Source: Hydrogenophaga sp. PBL-H3
GTDB taxonomy: Bacteria > Pseudomonadota > Gammaproteobacteria > Burkholderiales > Burkholderiaceae_C
Reading direction: 5' to 3'
Assembly (NCBI RefSeq): GCF_010104355.1
Contig: NZ_CP044972.1
Coordinates: 1-64,000, forward strand
DNA length: 64,000 nt
Made by a program: the position numbers and the translations under genes. The notes beneath the pieces were generated by a model. The model was not told where the DNA came from. It was given only the letters and a program-made list of their open reading frames with translations, and did not search any database. This document shows positions 37,495 to 44,582 of this stretch, piece by piece; position 1 is the first letter of the stretch, and each line of letters begins with the position of its first letter.

Positions 37495-37838
37495 AGCGCA
37501 CAATCCAAAAACACGCGTTGGTCGCTGCCCTGTGGTCGTTGGCATTCACAGTGCTGCCCGTGCACGCCGCCGACGATGCCGCGCAACTTCAACAAGGCAA
37601 GGTGTTGTTCGGCCAAGGCGCGGTGCCTGCCTGCGCCCTGTGCCATGCGCTCAAGGACGCGGGAGCCGAAGGCGCCGTGGGCCCCAGCCTGGACGAGCTC
37701 AAGCCCGATGCCAAGCGCGTGGCCACCGCGCTGCGCAACGGGATTGGGCAGATGCCGTCCTACAACGGCAAACTCAGTGATGCGCAAATTGCCGCCCTGG
37801 CGGCCTACGTGGCCAAGGCTTCGGGTGGATCAAAGTGA
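37491..37838 (+). CDS. Mono-heme cytochrome c (SorB-like)
   Basis: 115 residues from the ATG at 37491. The signal peptide ends near 26 (VLPVHAADD). One heme-binding CALCH is in AVPACALCHALKD, and an axial Met is in IGQMPSYNGKLSD. It overlaps the sulfite dehydrogenase gene by 4 bp and should be its electron acceptor. Confidence 0.92.
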   Translation: MKRTIQKHALVAALWSLAFTVLPVHAADDAAQLQQGKVLFGQGAVPACALCHALKDAGAEGAVGPSLDELKPDAKRVATALRNGIGQMPSYNGKLSDAQIAALAAYVAKASGGSK

Positions 37839-37911
37839 TGGCTGGTTGGCCACAGCGCTGCTGCGCCAACTGACAAAAAGGACGGGATCACCTGCAAACA
37901 GCGATCCCGAC

Positions 37912-37944
37912 TGAGTGGCTGACCCAGGGCGGGTCAGCCACTCA
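37912..37944. terminator. Strong hairpin after the sulfite dehydrogenase genes
   Basis: Perfect 14-bp arms TGAGTGGCTGACCC and GGGTCAGCCACTCA around a 5-nt loop, 73 bp after the cytochrome stop. There is no T-run, so it is either a factor-assisted terminator or an RNA-stabilising hairpin. Confidence 0.6.
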
Positions 37945-37947
37945 CCA

Positions 37948-38160
37948 TCACTTGCCTGGTTTGATGTCGGGGACCACCATCCAGCCAGCCCCCATCATCA
38001 CAACCGCCGGGAACTTCTCGCCGGCCTAAGTCTTGCCCAGCATGGCCTTGTGCTCGCGGTAAGCCATCAACGCTGGCGACACGCCCAGGTGATTGATCGC
38101 ACCATGCTTGATGCTGCTGCAGTCTTGCTCGTCGAGCTTGCAGATCTCTGCACGCTGTTG
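37948..38160 (-). pseudogene. Decayed minus-strand coding fragment
   Basis: One minus-strand frame reads as protein-like text (ICKLDEQDCSSIKHGAINHL, then MAYREHKAMLGKT), meets an in-frame TAG, and continues with AGEKFPAVVMMGAGWMVVPD to a natural stop at 37948. No start codon or ribosome site is convincing. It looks like the 3' part of a lost gene. The family is not recognised. Confidence 0.4.
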
Positions 38161-38405
38161 TCAACTCTCTAGCAATGTCAACTGCGCGCCTGAAACCTGT
38201 CTCTGCGCATTACCACGATGCATGAATAGGAGTGATCGCAATCCGGCACGCCAAGGGCATTCACGTTGAAAACTCGAACGGCAGCAACCGCTGCACTATC
38301 GACGTTCAACTACGCTCGACGAAGGGCAGCAACGGGCCCGTTGATGCCGTTCACGCTTCGGATGGCTATGTCCGGTACCAACATATAACGAGCGTTGACG
38401 TGGCT
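38161..38405. other. Intergenic stretch without a supported gene
   Basis: About 245 bp up to the merR stop. A 60-codon plus-strand frame (38232..38414) has no recognisable product. No clear repeat or promoter was seen. Confidence 0.4.
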
Positions 38406-38828
38406 TTATCCTGAATGGCATGCACATGCTTCCCCGTGCGCCGCAGACACCAGTTCGTCGAGGATGCCGCAGCGCCCTTCGTGGGTGCCGCTGCAGCGCG
38501 CCCGCAGCTGCAGCAGCTGCTTCTCCAGCGCCCGCATGCTCTTGAGGCGTGCCCGCACGCGGGTCAGTTGCTCGTCCACCAGCAGATCCACTTTGCCAAA
38601 GTGATCTTCGGGCGCATCCAGATAGCCCAGCAGCTGGTGAACATCGGCCAGCGGCATGTCCAACGCCCGGCAGTGGCGGATGAAGGCCAGGCGCTCCAGA
38701 TGGGTCGCTTCGTAGTCGCGGTAACCGTTGTCGCGCCGCGCCGGCTCGGGCAGAAGACCCTGCTTTTCGTAGTAGCGGATGGTTTCAACATCCACGCCCG
38801 TGGCGCGGGAAAGGTCCTTGATCTGCAT
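38406..38828 (-). CDS. MerR-family heavy-metal regulator (CadR/PbrR-like)
   Basis: 140 residues. The MerR HTH lies at the N-terminus (MQIKDLSRATGVDVETIRYY, then EKQGLLPEPAR), followed by the long dimerisation helix and a Cys-rich C-terminus (CSGTHEGRC and GEACACHSG). The cysteine positions and the C-terminal CxC-His tail are typical of Cd(II)/Pb(II)-responsive regulators. It is divergent from a CDF transporter, with a 19-bp-spaced MerR-type promoter between them. Confidence 0.9.
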   Translation of the reverse strand: MQIKDLSRATGVDVETIRYYEKQGLLPEPARRDNGYRDYEATHLERLAFIRHCRALDMPLADVHQLLGYLDAPEDHFGKVDLLVDEQLTRVRARLKSMRALEKQLLQLRARCSGTHEGRCGILDELVSAAHGEACACHSG

Positions 38829-38855
38829 GTTGAAGCCCTCAGTTCAAACAAGTGA

Positions 38856-38886
38856 TTGACACTGTAGCGGCTCCAGGGTTTCCAAT
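38856..38886 (+). promoter_or_regulatory. MerR-type promoter/operator of the CDF operon
   Basis: TTGACA (38856..38861), a 19-bp spacer, then TCCAAT (38881..38886). The spacer contains an imperfect dyad (CTGTAGCGGCTCCAGGG). The overlong spacer is what MerR-family activators correct by twisting DNA when metal binds. Confidence 0.72.
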
Positions 38887-38908
38887 GCAGGCATCGAAAG
38901 GAAAAACC

Positions 38909-39565
38909 ATGTCCGCCCATTGCTGTGAACACGACACCCCCAAGGCCGAGTCCCTCGTCAACCTGCCGCGCTACCGCAAGATCCTCTGGATCGCGCTGAT
39001 CGTCAACGCCGCCATGTTTCTGGTGGAGATTGGCGCGGGTGTGCAGGCCGGATCGCTCTCACTGCTGGCCGACGCTGTGGACTTCGCCGGGGATGCGCTG
39101 AACTACGCCGTGTCGCTGGCGGTGCTGGCGTCTGCCCTGGCGTGGCGCGCCCGCGCGGCCATGCTCAAGGCGGTCAGCATGATGGGCTTTGGCCTGTATG
39201 TGGTGGGTGCTGCCGTGTGGTCGGTGTTCTACGGCGGCGTGCCGCAGGCCACGACCATGGGCGCAGTCGCGCTCCTGGCACTGGTGGCCAACGTGGCCGT
39301 GGCCTGGATGCTCTACGCGTTTCGCGAAGGCGATGCCAACATGCGCAGCGTGTGGCTGTGCTCGCGAAACGACGCCATCGGCAACGTCGCGGTGTTCATG
39401 GCCGCGCTCGGCGTGTTCGGCACGGGCTCGGCCTGGCCCGACCTGTTGGTGGCCAGCCTGATGGCGGCGCTGGCGCTGCACGGTGGTTGGACAGTGATGC
39501 GGCAGGCGCGGGGGGAACTGGGCGCAGACAGTGCAAAGGAAGACCACCATGGCCACGTCCACTGA
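38909..39565 (+). CDS. Cation diffusion facilitator family transporter
   Basis: 218 residues from the ATG at 38909, with GAAAGGAAAAACC upstream. The N-terminal Cys/His-rich stretch (MSAHCCEHDTPK) may bind metal. Helices follow, with LLADAVDFAGDALNYAVSLA carrying the family's conserved Asp residues (LADAxDxxxD). It is shorter than CzcD and lacks most of the cytoplasmic C-terminal domain. It exports divalent cations such as Zn, Cd or Co across the inner membrane. Control is by the divergent MerR protein. It overlaps the DUF3703 gene by 17 bp. Confidence 0.85.
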   Translation: MSAHCCEHDTPKAESLVNLPRYRKILWIALIVNAAMFLVEIGAGVQAGSLSLLADAVDFAGDALNYAVSLAVLASALAWRARAAMLKAVSMMGFGLYVVGAAVWSVFYGGVPQATTMGAVALLALVANVAVAWMLYAFREGDANMRSVWLCSRNDAIGNVAVFMAALGVFGTGSAWPDLLVASLMAALALHGGWTVMRQARGELGADSAKEDHHGHVH

Positions 39566-39920
39566 ACCACCGGGCAATCGCCGATTTGATGGCGCCGCCC
39601 ATGCCCAGCTGATCCAGAGCGCAAAAACCGCAGCCTCCTCGGAGCAGGCCTGGCTGTACCTGGAGGCGGCCCATGTCGTGGGACAGCTGCACTTCAAGCC
39701 GCATCTGCAGACCCACGCGCAGATGTTGAATTTGTCCTTGCGCACCCGCGACTTGTCCGAGGCAGTGGGACAGGTGATGCGCCTGGCGCTGGTGCCGCTG
39801 GGCCACCTGAGCGGACGCCTTCCGCTGGGCAACCCGGGCCGGTCCACCGTGAGTGCGTTTGAGCCCTTGCCTGTGCGTCCCGAGCTGGCGGAGCTGATAG
39901 CCCGTGCACGCGGCCATTGA
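39549..39920 (+). CDS. DUF3703 family protein
   Basis: 123 residues from the ATG at 39549. The pattern AWLYLEAAHVVGQLHFKPH, then VPLGHLSGRLPLGNPGRSTV and SAFEPLPV, is that of DUF3703 proteins, which are found with CDF/MerR metal-resistance genes in betaproteobacteria. The function is unknown. It overlaps the transporter gene by 17 bp, so it is in the same metal-induced operon. Confidence 0.8.
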   Translation: MATSTEPPGNRRFDGAAHAQLIQSAKTAASSEQAWLYLEAAHVVGQLHFKPHLQTHAQMLNLSLRTRDLSEAVGQVMRLALVPLGHLSGRLPLGNPGRSTVSAFEPLPVRPELAELIARARGH

Positions 39921-39946
39921 AATGGCTGCCGCTTAAAATTCGCCGC

Positions 39947-40321
39947 ATGCGCGCTTTTCTGATCTTGTTGATGCTCACGCTGCTGCCGCTGCAATTTTCT
40001 GCTGCAGCGGCTGAGGCGTGCTGCGGCCACGTTTCGGCCACTCAGGGGCCGCAAGCCACGCACCACCAGTCCAGCCATGGGCAGGCGGTGGAGGGCGTTG
40101 AAGACGGGGTCGTTGGCGACAGCGGCTTTGATCTAGATTGCGGAACCTGCCACGCGAACTGCGCCGCCGCTGTCACTGCGACCACCGCGTCCATGGCCAT
40201 CTCTGCGGGCGCTGAACAGGTCGAACACCTCGCCGAACGCCGCTTGCCGTCTTGGCATGAGCAACCGTATCGTCCCCAATGGTCCACCCCGACAGGTTCG
40301 GGGTGGAACGATGTCGCCTGA
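39947..40321 (+). CDS. CzcI-like small periplasmic metal-resistance protein
   Basis: 124 residues from the ATG at 39947; the frame extends to 39917. The signal peptide is LILLMLTLLPLQFSAAAAEA, followed by CCGHVSA, a His-rich stretch (THHQSSHGQ) and DLDCGTCHANC. The layout of signal, CGH, His-rich linker and DLDCGxCHA resembles CzcI from cobalt-zinc-cadmium operons. It is probably a periplasmic metal binder or regulator of efflux. It follows the DUF3703 gene closely. Confidence 0.72.
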   Translation: MRAFLILLMLTLLPLQFSAAAAEACCGHVSATQGPQATHHQSSHGQAVEGVEDGVVGDSGFDLDCGTCHANCAAAVTATTASMAISAGAEQVEHLAERRLPSWHEQPYRPQWSTPTGSGWNDVA

Positions 40322-40416
40322 TGCGCTGACAGACACAACTTCCCCGATCCCCAGGCTTCAAGCGGCCGCCGTCTCAGACGGAGGCTGACCTCGGATCGTT
40401 TTGGAAGGACTCTCTC

Positions 40417-40941
40417 ATGACCGCTCGCTGGACCCAGCGAAATCCCAGGTGGACATGGCTCGCCGCCGTGGCCATCCTTCTCTTGCTGGATCAATCCACC
40501 AAGTCGTATTTCTCCACCATCCTCGAACTGGGTGAAGCGGTTCGGGTCACCGACTGGTTCAACTTCGTGCATGTGCTCAACGCAGGTGCGGCATTCTCGT
40601 TTTTGTCGGATGCCGGTGGCTGGCAACGCTGGTTTTTCATCGGCGTTTCAGTCCTGGTGGTGGGCTTCGTTTCAGTGATGTGCCTCGCGCGGCAAGCCGA
40701 ACCGCTGGACCGCTGGCTGGGCGCCTTTGTGGCCGGCGGTGGTGGCGGCAACCTCGTGGACCGCGTCCAGATCGGCGCTGTGGTGGATTTCCTCGACTTT
40801 CACTGGCGCAACATCCATTGGCCGGCCTTCAATCTCGCCGATGTCTTCATCGTCTGCGCCGCGCTGACCTGGTGCCTTGCTTCATTGAAAGCGCCACCGC
40901 GCCAACCGACCCGCAAAGTCTCTGAGGAGCTTCCTTCATGA
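40417..40941 (+). CDS. lspA: Prolipoprotein signal peptidase LspA, accessory copy
   Basis: 174 residues and four membrane helices. The catalytic Asp residues lie in GGGGNLVDRVQIGAVVDFLD and AFNLADVFIV, as in type II signal peptidases, which cleave lipoprotein signal peptides after lipid addition. This copy sits behind metal-efflux genes, as PbrC-type LspA proteins do in lead-resistance operons, so it is likely a second, resistance-associated copy. Its stop overlaps the dsbB-like gene by 4 bp. Confidence 0.92.
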   Translation: MTARWTQRNPRWTWLAAVAILLLLDQSTKSYFSTILELGEAVRVTDWFNFVHVLNAGAAFSFLSDAGGWQRWFFIGVSVLVVGFVSVMCLARQAEPLDRWLGAFVAGGGGGNLVDRVQIGAVVDFLDFHWRNIHWPAFNLADVFIVCAALTWCLASLKAPPRQPTRKVSEELPS

Positions 40942-41354
40942 GGCGTGGCTGGATTTGGATCATGGGCGCCTGGGCGTTCGCTTTGGTGTCCACTCTCGGT
41001 GCCCTTTTCATCGGTGAAGTCATGGGCATGACGCCCTGCCTGCTCTGCTGGTACCAGCGCATCTTCATGTTCCCGTTGGCCATCATCCTGGGCATGGCCG
41101 CGTTCGCCGAAGACCGCCGCGGTGCGGTGTACGCGTTGCCGCTGGCCTTGGGTGGTGCCGCCATCGCGGGCTACCACACCGCGCTGATCGCAGGGTGGGT
41201 GCCCCAGTGGTGGGTGCCCTGCGGCGCCGGGCCTTCGTGCAGCGAACAGAGCCTAGAGATCCTGAACGGCATCCAGATTCCCTGGTTGTCTCTCCTGGCC
41301 TTCATCGCCATCGCCTTCCTGCTTTTTGTCTATTTGAGAAAGTCCCGTTCATGA
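40938..41354 (+). CDS. DsbB-family disulfide bond formation protein
   Basis: 138 residues and four membrane helices. Two cysteine pairs are seen: CLLC in MTPCLLCWYQRIFMFPLA, and C..C in VPCGAGPSCSEQSL. The short length and the CLLCWYQR motif fit BdbC-like members. It reoxidises the DsbA-like partner encoded next, passing electrons to quinone. It overlaps lspA and the next gene by 4 bp each. Confidence 0.9.
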   Translation: MRRGWIWIMGAWAFALVSTLGALFIGEVMGMTPCLLCWYQRIFMFPLAIILGMAAFAEDRRGAVYALPLALGGAAIAGYHTALIAGWVPQWWVPCGAGPSCSEQSLEILNGIQIPWLSLLAFIAIAFLLFVYLRKSRS

Positions 41355-42007
41355 ACGCCAAAAAATTCACCGTCATCGGCCTGGTGGCCATCGTTGCCTT
41401 GTTCTTCTACCTGGGTATGAACGCCTATCAATCGCGGGTGCAGACCGCGCAGGACGTGCAGGTCAAGGCAGAGCAGACCCGCCTGGTGCGCATGCACTCA
41501 CCGGTGTTCGGCCCGCAGAACGCACCGGTCACCATCGTCGAGTTCTTTGACCCGGCCTGTGAGACCTGCCGCGCGTTTTATCCCATAGTCAAGAACCTCA
41601 TGGCCCAGTACCCCAACGACGTGCGGCTCGTGATCCGGTACGCGCCTTTTCACCAGGGTTCGGACGTGGTGGTCAAGCTGCTGGAGTCGTCCAAGAGCCA
41701 GGGCAAGTACCAGGCGGTGCTGGAAGCCGTGCTGGCTGCGCAGCCAGCCTGGGCCGACCATGGTCAGCCCAACATCGAGACCGCTTTCAAGGTGGCGGAG
41801 CAGGCGGGTCTGGACATCTCCAAGGCGCGCCAGGACATCGAGAAACCCGGCATGCAGTCCTTGCTGCAGCAAGACATTGAAGACCTCACCGCGCTGCAAG
41901 TCACCAAGACGCCCACCTTCTTTGTGAACGGCCGCAGCCTGCCCAGTTTCGGGCCCGATCAGCTGGCCTCGCTGGTGGCCGAAGAAGTGGCCAAGGCAAA
42001 GAAATGA
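41351..42007 (+). CDS. DsbA-like thioredoxin-fold oxidoreductase, membrane-anchored
   Basis: 218 residues. An N-terminal membrane anchor (KFTVIGLVAIVALFFYLG) precedes a DsbA/DSBA-like thioredoxin domain with CETC in VEFFDPACETCRAFYP and a cis-Pro loop in VTKTPTFFVNGR. It should oxidise envelope thiols with the DsbB-like protein upstream. It overlaps its neighbours by 4 bp on both sides. Confidence 0.9.
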   Translation: MNAKKFTVIGLVAIVALFFYLGMNAYQSRVQTAQDVQVKAEQTRLVRMHSPVFGPQNAPVTIVEFFDPACETCRAFYPIVKNLMAQYPNDVRLVIRYAPFHQGSDVVVKLLESSKSQGKYQAVLEAVLAAQPAWADHGQPNIETAFKVAEQAGLDISKARQDIEKPGMQSLLQQDIEDLTALQVTKTPTFFVNGRSLPSFGPDQLASLVAEEVAKAKK

Positions 42008-42636
42008 GAAACATGGCTCCCGCACGTCCTTTCAACCGACGCAAGGTGCTGGCGTTGAGCGCTTCGTGGCTCGCCGCAGGCGGTCTCCTGGCGGGCTGTT
42101 CGCCCCAAGCGCCCACCTTCAAGAGCACCGACATCACAGGCGCTGCTTTTGCACAAGACCTAAAGCTCACCGACCACACCGGGCAGGTGCGCACCATGGA
42201 CGATTTCCGCGGCAAGGCTGTGGTAGTTTTTTTCGGCTTCACGCAGTGCCCCGATGTGTGCCCCACCTCCATGACCACCCTGGCCGAGGTAAAACGCCTC
42301 ATGGGCGATCAAGGCAAGCAGTTGCAGGTGCTCTTCATCACAGTGGACCCGGAGCGCGATACGTTGCCCTTGCTCAAGGAGTACATGACCAACTTCGACC
42401 CGAGCTTTCTGGCGCTGCGCCCTGAACCGACCGAGCTCAAGGCCGTCGCTGACAGCTTCAAGATCTACTACCGAAAAGCCGAGGGCTCGACACCCACCTC
42501 GTACACGATAGACCATTCGGCGGGTAAGTACGTGTTTGACACCAACGGAGCCGTGCGCCTGTTTTCGAGTTACGGGACCGAGCCCGCCGTGATCGCCGAA
42601 GACATTCTGGCCCTGCTGAAATCCATGGACGCCTGA
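42004..42636 (+). CDS. SCO1/SenC-family lipoprotein
   Basis: 210 residues. The signal has a lipobox, LLAGC (about 28-32), so it is a lipoprotein, which links it to the LspA gene in the same operon. The thioredoxin-like domain has the copper-binding CPDVC in FGFTQCPDVCPTS and a downstream His in YTIDHSAGK. SCO proteins deliver copper to cytochrome oxidase or protect against thiol stress. It is the last of four overlapping genes (lspA-dsbB-dsbA-sco). Confidence 0.91.
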   Translation: MRNMAPARPFNRRKVLALSASWLAAGGLLAGCSPQAPTFKSTDITGAAFAQDLKLTDHTGQVRTMDDFRGKAVVVFFGFTQCPDVCPTSMTTLAEVKRLMGDQGKQLQVLFITVDPERDTLPLLKEYMTNFDPSFLALRPEPTELKAVADSFKIYYRKAEGSTPTSYTIDHSAGKYVFDTNGAVRLFSSYGTEPAVIAEDILALLKSMDA

Positions 42637-42651
42637 CCACCCGTTGCCGGT

Positions 42652-42975
42652 ATGAAAACACTGCTGCTCTACCTGGCCACCGCCGTCGCCGAAATCGTGG
42701 GTTGCTACTTGCCGTTGCTGTGGCTGCGGGGTCAGGGGTCGGGCTGGTTGTTGTTGCCCGCAGCGGCCGTGAGCCTGGGAACATTTGCATGGCTGCTCAC
42801 CCTGCACGCTGCGCCGTCGGGCCGCGTGTATGCGGCGTATGGCGGGGTCTATGTAGCCGTGGCGCTGGGGTGGCTCTGGACGGTGGACGGCGTCCGCCCG
42901 AGTAACTGGGATATGGCCGGTGTCGCTGTGACGTTGCTGGGCATGGCGATCATCGCGTACCAACCCAGGGCATGA
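42652..42975 (+). CDS. YnfA family (UPF0060) small membrane protein
   Basis: 107 residues and four short helices with the family's typical [14 protein letters not shown] and [12 protein letters not shown]. YnfA proteins resemble small multidrug-resistance transporters and have been linked to efflux. It begins 15 bp after the SCO gene, the last cargo gene before the right transposon end. Confidence 0.9.
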   Translation: MKTLLLYLATAVAEIVGCYLPLLWLRGQGSGWLLLPAAAVSLGTFAWLLTLHAAPSGRVYAAYGGVYVAVALGWLWTVDGVRPSNWDMAGVAVTLLGMAIIAYQPRA

Positions 42976-43369
42976 AATTCCCATTGGTCACTGCCCAAGT
43001 GACCACGGGAGTCGCGCTCGCTCAGGTGGAGTTCCTAACGGCCGCTTTCTGTTTCAAACAGCCGATCGTCGAGCTTCGGAGAGTGTCCGCGATTGGCCGA
43101 TTCCTGAAGTCTAGCCTTGGAGCTGGGGGTCAGCTAGCCATCAAGAAAGGATCGCCGGCGGCCTACGTATCGCCAGCCTCTTCAAACAATCGGTGGGCCT
43201 CGGGGGTTCTAGACAGGGTGGCCGGTGAAGTTCGTTGGCTGAGGTGCCGAACACTATGTCAACGGTGTCGAACTTGATGTCCAAGAAGCCCGAAATACGC
43301 ACGCCGAGGCGAAAATTTCCCCGAGGCTTGCCCAGTAGCCAAGCTCGAGGGGTCTGGTTTTCAACCAGA
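42976..43369. other. Gene-free zone before the right transposon end
   Basis: About 395 bp without a supported gene. It contains a perfect 8-bp hairpin, GTCTGGTT-TTC-AACCAGAC (43352..43370), just inside the first subterminal repeat. Short plus-strand frames here are not convincing. Confidence 0.5.
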
Positions 43370-43511
43370 CTCGTAAGACTTCATGGGGAAGTAAACACTA
43401 TGGAGGATCTTTTAAACATCGTAAGAATGCTCAACTCCACCGTTCTCGAAAGTCACTGAAATGTTGTTGATCTATAAGGGCATTAATTTCAATGACTTCT
43501 TAGAACCTACA
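43370..43511 (-). repeat. Right end of the transposon: terminal inverted repeat and subterminal repeats
   Basis: The terminal repeat is 43487..43511 (reverse complement of 5334..5358, 23 of 25). Inside it are a related block at 43443..43461 (TTCTCGAAAGTCACTGAAA, 15 of 19 like the left repeat at 5340..5358) and two TCTTACGA-type blocks, read on the minus strand at 43430..43418 and 43385..43371. These match the block near the left end at 5437..5450. They are likely TnsB-binding sites. Confidence 0.82.
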
Positions 43512-43516
43512 GATGT
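43512..43516. repeat. Right copy of 5-bp target-site duplication (GATGT)
   Basis: Identical to 5329..5333 and directly after the terminal ACA. Removing one copy and the element would restore gyrB TGA followed by TGTTGTTGTAG and the hairpin at 43528. Confidence 0.92.
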
Positions 43517-43527
43517 TGTTGTAGTTG

Positions 43528-43553
43528 GCAGGCGGGGCAGAAACCTCGCCTGC
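43528..43553 (+). terminator. Hairpin that probably was the gyrB terminator
   Basis: Arms GCAGGCGGGG and CCTCGCCTGC (one mismatch) around CAGAAA. Without the transposon it would lie about 20 bp after the gyrB stop. There is no T-run, so its terminator role is inferred from position and stability. Confidence 0.5.
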
Positions 43554-43773
43554 TGATGACATGCTGCTAGCCACACTTCTTTGACGGCTTGGCAGTGACG
43601 CGCCACCCGCTCTCGGAAGAAGAAGTCGAGAACTTCACCGGCAGAAATTGCCCTATCACTTCGAAGTTGGTTCTCGCATGAGCGGTCAGTTCGGTGCAGG
43701 TGAAGGCCGCCTCGCGTACCCGCACGAAGTCCTGCAGAATCCAGTCACACCAAACAAGACGCGGGGCGCCGTC

Positions 43774-44340
43774 ATGAGTGACTGGGACTTCCTTTACGAG
43801 ATGAACGATCGGGGCTACAGCCCTGAGGAAATCGCTGACGCGGCTGCTTCGGGTGCTGCGCCATGGGAGTGGGCGCAACTCGACAGGAAATGGATCGACG
43901 CGAGTCTTGACGGCGAGCACTCTGGACAGGGTCAGGATGATTTCCTGCACGGATCTCAAGAGCAGGTTGACGTCTTCCTTGGCCTGGTCGACTGTGCTGT
44001 CCGATATCACATGGACACCGGCAGGTACCTGCAGATCTGGGGTGAGCTCGGTGAGCTCTACGCTGAAATCAAGTGGGGCCTTGAAAGACACGAGGCCCAC
44101 AGGGCTGGCTCGGACGGAGCGATCTCCGGGAGGCTGATTGAGGTGAAAACCATCTCACCTGAGAAATCGAGCGACCGCGTCTCCGTGAAGAGCCAGGGTG
44201 ACTTTGAGCAGCTGCTCATCGTGCGCATCGACAGCGACTTTCGATTCTCAGCCAAGTTGTTCGAACGAAGCGAACTCCAAGGGCAGAACGGCAAGCTTCT
44301 TCGCGGCCGCTTTCAACTGGATGGCCCAGGTCCGGCCTGA
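43774..44340 (+). CDS. Hypothetical protein with a DUF6998-like nuclease-type domain
   Basis: 188 residues from the ATG at 43774; the frame begins at 43648, where it overlaps an antisense frame. The N-terminal half is acidic (SDWDFLYEMNDRGYSPEEIA). The C-terminal half reads LGELYAEIKWGLERHEAHR, SDGAISGRLIEVKTISPEKS and QLLIVRIDSDFRF, which resembles DUF6998-type proteins and has the strand order of a PD-(D/E)XK fold (SDG..., IEVKT). It lies just outside the transposon and would be the natural downstream neighbour of gyrB. Family assignment is tentative. Confidence 0.6.
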   Translation: MSDWDFLYEMNDRGYSPEEIADAAASGAAPWEWAQLDRKWIDASLDGEHSGQGQDDFLHGSQEQVDVFLGLVDCAVRYHMDTGRYLQIWGELGELYAEIKWGLERHEAHRAGSDGAISGRLIEVKTISPEKSSDRVSVKSQGDFEQLLIVRIDSDFRFSAKLFERSELQGQNGKLLRGRFQLDGPGPA

Positions 44341-44582
44341 GCATCGAACCATCTCCATCCCCGTGCGGCCGAGCAAGGGTGAAGTTCCTCACTTTCACCA
44401 GGACTTCATGTACATCGGTGTCGTTGGGGGCGGCCATTGATGCCGCCGAGATCCTGAACAGTGCGGCCAATGAGTGTGAGCAGAACGAAGCCTCATTTCG
44501 CCAATACTGAGCTGGGTCACGAGGCAACAAAGTCGCGGAAACAGCGGCGCACTTTGCTGCAGCTCCACACAAATTGAGACGT

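Larger units (their letters stand above)
5334..43511. mobile_element. Complete Tn7-like transposon inserted at the 3' end of gyrB
   Basis: Seen directly: 25-bp terminal inverted repeats at 5334..5358 and 43487..43511 differ at only two positions, begin TGTAGGTTCT and end in the complementary ACA. They are flanked by identical 5-bp GATGT repeats. Inside is an intact tnsA-tnsB-tnsC-tniQ-tniQ operon. Known of the family: Tn7-like elements have TGT...ACA ends, several TnsB-binding repeats per end, 5-bp duplications and site-specific insertion beside a conserved gene. Inferred: the whole 38,178 bp moves as one unit, with restriction and other defence genes to the left of the core genes and toxin-antitoxin, sulfite, metal and thiol genes to the right. 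The core lies 13.6 kb from the left end and 18 kb from the right end, which is unusual. Confidence 0.93.

Noticed and set aside
5334..43511. Reading the region as an integrative conjugative element or prophage
   Set aside because: No integrase, relaxase, conjugation or phage structural genes; Tn7-type ends and duplication explain the borders.
43567..44100. 177-residue minus-strand frame just outside the right transposon end
   Set aside because: It is antisense to the better plus-strand gene (43774..44340), which has coherent domain-like sequence and a good start.
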